The notes under the pieces: model-generated | The model's input: the letters and a program-made list of their open reading frames with translations, nothing else | What the model was told of the DNA's origin: nothing | The model's database searches: none | Shown here: one piece after another, positions 58,219-64,000 of the stretch | Numbering within the stretch: the first letter of the stretch is position 1 | Layout of the letters: each line of letters starts with the position of its first letter | Program-made: the position numbers and the translations under genes | Source: Bradyrhizobium niftali | Lineage (GTDB): Bacteria; Pseudomonadota; Alphaproteobacteria; Rhizobiales; Xanthobacteraceae | Assembly (NCBI RefSeq): GCF_004571025.1 | Contig: NZ_SPQT01000016.1 | Span: 62,001-126,000, forward strand | Reading direction: 5' to 3' | Length of the DNA: 64,000 nucleotides

Positions 58219-58674
58219 TTAAAACAGCTTGCGATAGACGATGAAGCCGGACCGCTCCGCGACCTTGTCGTACAGGCGCTGCGCCGTGACGTTGGTCTCG
58301 TGCGTCTGCCAGTAGACGCGTGGCGATCCCGCCAGTTTCGCCCGCTCGTATACGCCGTGGATCAGCGCCGAGGCGACGCCCTTGCCGCGCGCGGCCTCCA
58401 GCGTGAACAGGTCCTGCAAATAGCAGGACGGCTCGATCGCGGTGGTGCTGCGATGGAACAGGTAGTGCGTCAGCCCGAGCAGTCGGCCGTCGCTTTCGGC
58501 GACCAGCGCATGCACGGGTTCATAGGCGTCGAAGAAGCGCTGCCACGTCATCCGCGTGATCTCGGGCGCGAGCGCGGTCGGACCCGAACGGCCGTAGAAG
58601 GCGTTGTAGCCGTCCCACAGAGGCAGCCATTGATCGTAGTCCTGCTTGGTGACGGAGCGAACGGTGAGCGACAT
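58219..58674 (-). CDS. GNAT family N-acetyltransferase
   Basis: A 151-residue acetyl-CoA-dependent transferase. The acetyl-CoA pyrophosphate loop is AARGKGVASALIHGV (R/Q-x-x-G-x-G/A). SCYLQDLFTLEAARGKGV leads into it, and YWQTHETNVTAQRLYDKVAE is the typical motif B end. The N-terminal RSVTKQDYDQWLPLWDGY is usual for the group. Substrate unknown. The 250-bp region upstream of the aldo/keto reductase holds only its terminator and the DnaA box. Confidence 0.92.
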   Translation of the reverse strand: MSLTVRSVTKQDYDQWLPLWDGYNAFYGRSGPTALAPEITRMTWQRFFDAYEPVHALVAESDGRLLGLTHYLFHRSTTAIEPSCYLQDLFTLEAARGKGVASALIHGVYERAKLAGSPRVYWQTHETNVTAQRLYDKVAERSGFIVYRKLF

Positions 58675-58746
58675 CTGGAAATTCCGCGATCGATGAAGTG
58701 CCCTTCATACGTGATGAAGGGCGCGTCGATCAATCGCGCTGTGACG

Positions 58747-59550
58747 CTATTCGGCGACGCGCAGGTATCGGATCAGCCTGCGGCCCGTGGGATCGCGCAG
58801 CGCGCGGTAGTAGTCGGCGCGCGAGGGCGCATCGGTGTGGCGTACGAGGTCGGTCACCGGGGTGTAGCTCAGCATGCGCCCGCCATCGGGCAGCGCGGCG
58901 CAGACGAAGCGCAGCACCTCGCCACTGCGCAAGGCGATGTTGATTGGCGTGGCATCGCCGATCCGCACCATCTCCATGCGCTGCGCGATGAAGGTGGCGA
59001 GCTCGTCCTCCGGCAGCTCGAACGCGCCGGTGTCGCGGCCATGATACATCAGCGCGACGAACGGCGGCTTGCCGTCGGCGATGTCGTCCGGCACAGCAAA
59101 ATAATCGCGGAACGCACGATTGATGAATTCGGCGCGCGTCTCGGCATCGAGCAGCACGATGCCGATATCGACCTGGTCGAGCGCGGCCGACAGCCGCGCG
59201 GCGGTGGCGTGGCTCTGACGCTCGGCGGCAAAGGTGCCGAGCAGCCGCTCGCGCATCAGGCCGGTGATCGCGGCAGTGCCGGCGGTCGTCACTGCGAGGA
59301 GGCCGAGCTGGACCAGATCCGCGATCGCAAAGGGCATGGCGCGGTGGAAGAAGAGGAGCAGCGCCGCGCCGGTCACGGCGAGGGCCGCACTGGTGATGGC
59401 GGAGGCGAAACCCGACAGCGCGCCGGCAAGCGCAACGATGCAGACCAACAGCGGCGCGGGCGAGGGGACAGAGCGATCGAGCAGGATCGCCAGCAACAGG
59501 GTCGCCGCTGTCAGCACCGGACCGCAGATCGCACGCCATCCGAATCGCAT
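58747..59550 (-). CDS. Membrane-anchored PAS-domain protein without output domain
   Basis: A 267-residue protein. Four hydrophobic helices (about residues 8-24, 31-50, 54-69 and 77-97) look like the DUF4118/KdpD-type membrane module. A PAS domain follows (about 120-235; AALDQVDIGIVLLDAETRAE, FINRAFRDYFAVPDDIADG, VLRFVCAALPDGGRMLSYTP, VTDLVRH). The protein ends soon after with no kinase, cyclase or other effector. It may be a sensor that works through another protein or a truncated kinase. It lies 72 bp upstream of the GNAT gene on the same strand. Confidence 0.85.
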   Translation of the reverse strand: MRFGWRAICGPVLTAATLLLAILLDRSVPSPAPLLVCIVALAGALSGFASAITSAALAVTGAALLLFFHRAMPFAIADLVQLGLLAVTTAGTAAITGLMRERLLGTFAAERQSHATAARLSAALDQVDIGIVLLDAETRAEFINRAFRDYFAVPDDIADGKPPFVALMYHGRDTGAFELPEDELATFIAQRMEMVRIGDATPINIALRSGEVLRFVCAALPDGGRMLSYTPVTDLVRHTDAPSRADYYRALRDPTGRRLIRYLRVAE

Positions 59551-59678
59551 GGCCTGTCTCGTTCCTCCCTGAACGAGGTAAGGCGGCGATACTGACTGAT
59601 CGTTGCGCCGGTGCGGTGCGAATTCGTGCGAAGTGCTTAAGGGCGGCTTGCGGCGGTGCGCAAAGCTTTCGGATGATT

Positions 59679-59837
59679 TTAGACCAAGTGCGCGTGCCTG
59701 ACGCGTTGCTGCGACGCGGGCGCATTCAGCGTCGAGGTGCCCGAGCTCTTGCGCATGCCGGTGAAAATCAACAGCGACGCCGCGACCAGGATGGCCGCAG
59801 TCAGGGTGATTGCAACGACTACCACAGGTGACTTCAT
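59679..59837 (-). CDS. Small single-pass membrane protein
   Basis: A 52-residue protein from the ATG at 59837 (AGGA ribosome site 5 nt upstream). MKSPVVVVAITLTAAILVAA SLLIFTGM forms one helix followed by a polar tail (RKSSGTSTLNAPASQ). No family recognised. It is 73 bp downstream of a second tiny membrane protein on the same strand, so they are probably one transcription unit. Confidence 0.68.
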   Translation of the reverse strand: MKSPVVVVAITLTAAILVAASLLIFTGMRKSSGTSTLNAPASQQRVRHAHLV

Positions 59838-59910
59838 CGACGTCCTGTCGCGATGCCGGTCGGCGCGGGTCACGCGGCGCCCTGAAGGCTGGTCCAGGAT
59901 GAAACGGGAA

Positions 59911-60087
59911 TCAGACCGGCAGGCCCATCGCCATGGTCGCCTTGGTCGACAGCACCGTCAGGGTGACGATCAGGCACAGCGAGAGCGCGGCGACGGCGAG
60001 CGAGGCCGCGACCGCGTTGGTCAGCCGGGAAGACGCAACGGTAGCGGGTTGGCCCTGAAAGCCTGCCGTGCCGGACGCCCGAGTCAT
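59911..60087 (-). CDS. Small single-pass membrane protein
   Basis: A 58-residue protein from the ATG at 60087: a polar N-terminus (MTRASGTAGFQGQPATVASS) and then one hydrophobic helix (AVAASLAVAALSLCLIVTLT) ending in a short tail. No family recognised. It lies upstream of the 52-residue gene. Confidence 0.62.
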   Translation of the reverse strand: MTRASGTAGFQGQPATVASSRLTNAVAASLAVAALSLCLIVTLTVLSTKATMAMGLPV

Positions 60088-60244
60088 GGGTCTAAATCCT
60101 TCAACGTGCGAGCGAATCACCCGCGACTTTCCAGAATTTCCCAGTTTCAACCGGCAATATTGCGGCGGCTGCCGCAACGAAAATGGCGGGATTGCGGCAA
60201 AGACGACCCTTATGCCCGCTATTCGCCAGGGCGGGGGCGCGCCA

Positions 60245-60895
60245 TCAGGCGCTGGCGGCGATGCTGGCGGGGTCGTCGACGTCGGCCGGCCGCCAGTCCA
60301 TCGAGACGAAGCCGGGCGCGGCCTCCACGCGCTTCAGCCAGTCCCGGATCGCCGGGAAGGTCGAGAGGTCGAAGTCGCAGCGGTCGGCGAGATGGGTATA
60401 GCCGTACAGCGCGATGTCGGCGACCGTGAGCTGGCGCGCGGCAAAATAGGCGTTGGTCTTGAGATGGTTCTCCATCACCTGGAGCGCGCCATAGCCGCGT
60501 TCCATCCAGTCCTCCAGCGAATGGGTCTGGAGGTCGCGGCCGCCCTTGACCAGCGACAGCCAGAAATAGGCGGCGCCGATGTTCGGCTCGAGCGCGTGCT
60601 GCTCGAAGAACATCCATTGCAGCGCCTCGGCGCGATCGATGCGGTTCTCAGGCGCGAGCGGTGTGCCGACGGCGACGTACCAGAGGATGGCGTTGGACTC
60701 GGCGAGATAACGGTCGCCGCCGACATCGAGCAGCGGCACCTGGCCTGACGGGTTCTTGGACAGAAAGTCCGGCGTACGGCTCTCGCCGCGCAGAATGTCC
60801 ACCTCGACCGCTTCGTAAGGCAAGTTCAGCAGCGCCAGCGCAAGGCGGACCTTGTAGCTGTTGCCGGAGCGTTGCATCGAATAGAGCTTGTACAT
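60245..60895 (-). CDS. Glutathione S-transferase family protein
   Basis: A 216-residue protein. The N-terminal fold (YKLYSMQRSGNSYKVRLALA) has the Ser-type SGNSYK start, then NPSGQVPLLDVGGDRYLAES and AILWYVAVGTPLAPEN. The C-terminal domain has QLTVADIALYGYTHLADRCD, the usual folding motif with Asp. It is distinct from the GST at 51.6 kb. Substrate unknown. Confidence 0.93.
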   Translation of the reverse strand: MYKLYSMQRSGNSYKVRLALALLNLPYEAVEVDILRGESRTPDFLSKNPSGQVPLLDVGGDRYLAESNAILWYVAVGTPLAPENRIDRAEALQWMFFEQHALEPNIGAAYFWLSLVKGGRDLQTHSLEDWMERGYGALQVMENHLKTNAYFAARQLTVADIALYGYTHLADRCDFDLSTFPAIRDWLKRVEAAPGFVSMDWRPADVDDPASIAASA

Positions 60896-61165
60896 TCTGG
60901 GAGTTCTAAACCGAGGACGGGAAGGCGCGGCGCTTGTTGCCCCGCACCGCGGCTAAACAATGATGCCGATGCGAATCCGCCGCAAGAGCCAGCCAATAGA
61001 AAAACTCGAAAACCCTACCGCACTGCAACGCCGCGGAAGATCGTTTCCACGCGACGACGCAAATCAGATCACGCTTGCGTCAACGTGGGCGACGCATTGC
61101 GCCGTGCATTCGTGTGAGATCGCTGAGCGATCCAGTCGGGGTAGGGCGTTGACGCCTCCGCAATC
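60896..61165. other. Spacer upstream of GST, no gene seen
   Basis: About 270 bp between the GST gene and the family I repeat. Open frames here lack ribosome sites and family features. It should contain the GST promoter. Confidence 0.4.
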
Positions 61166-61286
61166 GTCATGGCCGGGCTTGACCCGGCCATCCACGCCTT
61201 GCCGCGCGGCACGAAGAACGTGGATACCCGGGACATAGGCGAGCGAAAGCGACGCCGTCCTTCGGACGGCTGTGCCCGGGCATGAC
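61166..61286. repeat. Paired palindromic repeat, family I variant
   Basis: GTCATGGCCGGGCTTGACCC opens the element; the right arm ends CCCGGGCATGAC. It has a GGCCATCCACG/CGTGGATACC inner pair. An extra hairpin (CGTCCTTCGGACG) is inserted in the right arm, making it longer than 41708 and 51345. Confidence 0.75.
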
Positions 61287-61493
61287 GACGGTCTGATTTC
61301 ATGACGGCCAACACGCAAAATTGCTCTGAGGACAGGCCTTGCCGGATATGAGGGATTCGGACGGCAAAGTGACGGAATATTGCGGGAAATCGCGCGTCGA
61401 AACGCGGAATCCGTAAACTTTTGCGAGATCGGGCCGAAGTTTCTTGCGGCGCAGCGGCGCACGTTTTAGGGTAGCTCCATTCCCACAATCAGA

Positions 61494-61519
61494 GTCGTGA
61501 CGACCCATGGGTTCACGAC
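61494..61519 (+). promoter_or_regulatory. Leader hairpin before aspartate aminotransferase
   Basis: GTCGTGA and TCACGAC arms enclose a second palindrome, ACCCATGGGT. The hairpin ends 7 nt before the AGGAG of the next gene. It may be an operator or a 5' UTR element. Confidence 0.4.
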
Positions 61520-61537
61520 GCTTGTCAGGAGATGACG

Positions 61538-62740
61538 ATGTCCTTCCTTGCCGCTGCGCTCGACCGTGTGAAGCCGTCCGCGACCATCGCGGTCACGGAT
61601 AAAGCACGTGCGCTGAAAGCGGCGGGCCGCAACGTCATCGGCCTCGGCGCCGGCGAGCCCGACTTCGACACGCCCGCCAACATCAAGCTGGCGGCGATCC
61701 ACGCCATCGAGGCCGGCAAGACCAAGTACACCGCGGTCGACGGCATCCCCGAGCTGAAGGAAGCCATCATCGCGAAGTTTCAGCGCGAGAACGGCGTCGT
61801 CTACAAGCCGAACCAGATCATCGTCGGCACCGGCGGCAAGCAGGTGCTCTACAACGCGCTGATGGCGACCATCAATCCGGGCGACGAGGTGATCATCCCC
61901 GCGCCATACTGGGTCAGCTATCCCGAGATGGTGGCGCTCGCCGGCGGCGAGCCGGTGCCGGTGGTCTGCACCGCGGCGACCGGCTTCAAGCTCGGGGCCG
62001 AAGCGCTCGAGCGCGCGATCACGCCGAAGACCAAATGGGTGATCCTGTGCTCGCCGTCGAACCCGACCGGCGCTGCCTACACCCGCGCCGAGCTGAAGGC
62101 GCTCACCGATGTGCTGGTCAAGCACCCGCATGTGTGGGTGATGACCGACGACATGTACGAGCACCTCGTCTATGACGACTTCCAGTTCACCACCGTCGCG
62201 CAGGTCGAGCCCAGCCTCTACGACCGCACGCTCACCGTGAACGGCGTGTCGAAGGCCTATTGCATGACCGGCTGGCGCATCGGCTATGCCGGCGGCCCGG
62301 CCCAGCTCATCAAGGCGATGTCGACCATCCAGTCGCAGTCGACCTCGAACCCGTGTTCGATCGCACAGTGGGCCTCGGTGGAGGCGCTGAACGGTCCGCA
62401 GGATTTCATCCCCGCCAACAACAAGGTGTTCAAGGAGCGCCGCGACCTCGTCGTCTCCATGCTCAACCAGGCGAACGGCATCGAGTGCCCGCGCCCCGAA
62501 GGCGCGTTCTACGTCTATCCGTCCTGCGCCGGCACGATCGGCAAGAAAGCGCCGTCGGGCAATTTGATCTCCAACGACGAGCAGTTCGTCACCGAGCTGC
62601 TGGAGACCGAAGGCGTCGCCGTGGTGCAGGGCTCGGCCTTCGGCCTCGGCCCGGCGTTCCGCATCTCCTACGCGACCAAGACCTCGGACCTCGAAGATGC
62701 CTGCAAGCGCATCCAGCGCTTCTGCGGCAATTTGCGCTGA
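61538..62740 (+). CDS. aspC: Aspartate/aromatic aminotransferase, class I
   Basis: A 400-residue PLP aminotransferase of the 1-beta group (AspAT/prephenate AT type in rhizobia). The PLP lysine is in TVNGVSKAYCMTGWRIGY. Other hallmark blocks are GLGAGEPDFDTPANIKLAA, VIIPAPYWVSYPEMV, LCSPSNPTGAAYTR and MTDDMYEHLVY, then the substrate Arg region in AFRISYATKT. The start at 61538 (MSFLAAALDRVKPSAT) has AGGAG 6 nt upstream; the ATG at 61532 lies too close to it. Strong intrinsic terminator follows. Confidence 0.94.
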   Translation: MSFLAAALDRVKPSATIAVTDKARALKAAGRNVIGLGAGEPDFDTPANIKLAAIHAIEAGKTKYTAVDGIPELKEAIIAKFQRENGVVYKPNQIIVGTGGKQVLYNALMATINPGDEVIIPAPYWVSYPEMVALAGGEPVPVVCTAATGFKLGAEALERAITPKTKWVILCSPSNPTGAAYTRAELKALTDVLVKHPHVWVMTDDMYEHLVYDDFQFTTVAQVEPSLYDRTLTVNGVSKAYCMTGWRIGYAGGPAQLIKAMSTIQSQSTSNPCSIAQWASVEALNGPQDFIPANNKVFKERRDLVVSMLNQANGIECPRPEGAFYVYPSCAGTIGKKAPSGNLISNDEQFVTELLETEGVAVVQGSAFGLGPAFRISYATKTSDLEDACKRIQRFCGNLR

Positions 62741-62764
62741 GCCGCTCGCTACAATGATTGAAAA

Positions 62765-62790
62765 GGCCCGCTTCGCGCGGGCCTTTTTTT
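62765..62790 (+). terminator. Intrinsic terminator after aminotransferase gene
   Basis: GGCCCGC and GCGGGCC arms with a TTCGC loop and seven Ts, 24 bp after the stop. Confidence 0.92.
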
Positions 62791-62899
62791 ATTTGCATTT
62801 CGATCGCGCTGAGTCGGATGGACATTTGCCCTGATTGATATCCTGCCATGCCGCTCACCCGGATCGCACCGGACGATGCTTCGCATCGCCGAGGCGATC

Positions 62900-63020
62900 C
62901 GACCTCTCCCCGCCAAAGAGCGGGGAGAGGTTAGGGCGCTTGCGTCGTGAGGGACGCGCCGGTCGCTCGCTCCCTCGCCCCGTTCTTACGGGGAGAGGGT
63001 GGGGTGAGGGGCTCTCTCCG
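62900..63020. repeat. Paired palindromic repeat, family B
   Basis: ACCTCTCCCCGCCAAAGAG with CGGGGAGAGGT is the first hairpin; CCCTCGCCCCGTTCTTACGG with GGAGAGGG the second. It fills most of the space between the aminotransferase and DUF992 genes; the remaining 62791-62899 and 63021-63139 show no gene. Confidence 0.8.
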
Positions 63021-63139
63021 CGCGTTCGGTTTCAGACCTGTCCGATCTGGCACCGCCAGGACTCTTGTGGCATAGACCATCGCGCGCCACGGGTAGGGTG
63101 TCCGCTCTGCTCGCATCACATTCATCGCCGGAGACATTC

Positions 63140-63622
63140 ATGCGCCGCTCATTCCTCCTCGCCGGGCTCGCCGCCGCCGGCCTCGTTGCCTCCGTCGCAA
63201 ACGGCGGCGCACAGCAGCAGCGGATGGTGCGGGTCGGCGTGCTCGAATGCCGTGGCGGTGCCAGCGTTGGCTTCATCGTGGGATCGGTGACCAATCTCGG
63301 CTGCGTCCTGCGTGCCGACGGTTTGCCGGAGGATCGCTACGTCGCGACTATCCGCAAAGTCGGTCTCGACATCGGCATCACCCAGGAGACCGCGCTTGCC
63401 TGGGGCGTGTTCGCGCCGGTGGACCGACTCGGACCGGGCGACCTCTCCGGCACCTATGCGGGCGCGCAAGGCAGTGCGTCGGTAGGCGTCGGCCTCGGCG
63501 GCAACGTGCTGGTCGGCGGCTCCAACAATTCGATCGCGCTCCAGCCGCTCAGCGTGCAGGGCCAGGTCGGCCTCAACGTCGCCGCCGGCCTCGAGAGCCT
63601 GGAACTCCGCCCCGGCCGCTAA
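63140..63622 (+). CDS. DUF992 family exported protein
   Basis: A 160-residue periplasmic protein. A signal peptide (MRRSFLLAGLAAAGLVASVA, cleaved near NGGAQ) precedes the family block MVRVGVLECRGGASVGFIVG, then SVTNLGCVLRADGLPEDRYV and ATIRKVGLDIGITQE. The two cysteines (LECRG, LGCVL) are conserved. The role is unknown; the family is common in Rhizobiales. The GGAG ribosome site is 6 nt upstream of the ATG at 63140. Confidence 0.92.
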   Translation: MRRSFLLAGLAAAGLVASVANGGAQQQRMVRVGVLECRGGASVGFIVGSVTNLGCVLRADGLPEDRYVATIRKVGLDIGITQETALAWGVFAPVDRLGPGDLSGTYAGAQGSASVGVGLGGNVLVGGSNNSIALQPLSVQGQVGLNVAAGLESLELRPGR

Positions 63623-63772
63623 CAATTATGCGTGTGATCGCGCCGTTCCACCGGCGCGATCACGACGACGCACCGCAGCGACGTTTGACGCTTGCCAAAT
63701 CTCGGGGACGGGCAGAGCATCCGCGTTTGCCGACCCAATCATGGGCCGAGCTCCACACCAAGGAGACGGCGA

Positions 63773-64000
63773 ATGGGACAAGACGTCAGAAGTCCCCGAG
63801 GTCCACGGTGCATTGCGCTGGTGGGCCCATTCCAAAGCGGTAAAACCACACTTCTTGAAGCGATATTGGCACGAACGGGCGCAATCCCGCGTGCCGGCAG
63901 CGTCGATGCCGGAACTTCCGTCGGCGACGCCACGCCCGAGGCCCGTCATCACAAGATGACCGTCGGCCTCACTGCCGCCACCACGAGTTTCATGGGCGAC
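63773..64000 (+). CDS. EF-G-like translational GTPase, 5' end only
   Basis: The first 76 residues of a GTPase that continues past the window edge. The P-loop GPFQSGKTTLLEAILARTGA is followed by SVDAGTSVGDATPEARHHKM, the switch I region of EF-G-like proteins (in true EF-G, D.E..RGIT), then TVGLTAATTSFMGD. The departure from RGITI suggests the accessory EF-G-like group that exists in addition to canonical fusA. AAGGAG lies 8 nt upstream of the ATG. Confidence 0.82.
   Translation, partial: MGQDVRSPRGPRCIALVGPFQSGKTTLLEAILARTGAIPRAGSVDAGTSVGDATPEARHHKMTVGLTAATTSFMGD

Overview
The window is GC-rich chromosomal DNA from an alphaproteobacterium, most likely Bradyrhizobium or a close relative (Nitrobacteraceae, Hyphomicrobiales). 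I infer this from the gene families (type II lumazine synthase under an FMN riboswitch, NDUFAF7/MidA next to lgt and pgeF, DUF992, DUF1800/DUF1501, Omp25-like barrels, a long-tailed UvrB), from an exact CtrA-type box, and from the many paired palindromic intergenic repeats. No rRNA, tRNA, CRISPR array, prophage, transposase or integrase was seen. The content is mostly core and housekeeping genes.

Layout. 0-6.8 kb: 3' part of ribF, an orphan CheY, a HAD hydrolase behind a degenerate-EAL membrane protein, a winged-helix/TolB-like/TPR regulator and a methyltransferase. 6.8-13.1 kb: a leftward block uvrC, pgsA, moaD, moaE, prmB, holin-like membrane protein, YihY protein. 13.3-18 kb: outer-membrane barrel, cold-shock protein, rlmJ, RNase T2 and small exported proteins. 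18-22 kb: a marR-ompR-envZ-like operon divergent from ilvE. 22-28.5 kb: DUF2314, hisS, tautomerase, FlK-like thioesterase, proC, YbjN and riboswitch-ribH. 28.5-41 kb: a metallopeptidase/ATP-grasp pair, prs, a lipoprotein, a hydrolase-lgt-midA-pgeF run, ubiK, rplY-pth-ychF, DUF4282 and a MaoC pair. 41-53 kb: small membrane proteins, two NTF2-like proteins, uvrB, two small proteins, LysR/TauE, a GST and a second barrel. 53-64 kb: a CWC protein, DUF1800/DUF1501, a heme-oxygenase-like protein, aldo/keto reductase, GNAT, a membrane PAS protein, two small membrane proteins, a GST, an aspartate aminotransferase, DUF992 and the 5' end of an EF-G-like gene.

Repeats. About two dozen intergenic elements occupy gene junctions. 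Most are about 80-200 bp long: the outer ends pair with each other and each arm also carries its own short hairpin. At least ten sequence families share this plan, and in one family the hairpin tips look exchangeable between copies.

The most promising little-described items are the overlapping metallopeptidase/ATP-grasp ligase pair (28.6-30.6 kb), the modular repeats with a shared 16-bp palindrome, the degenerate EAL protein, and the small zinc-ribbon/acidic-tail pair beside uvrB. I see no defence island or biosynthetic cluster. Most calls rest on motif recognition without any database search.
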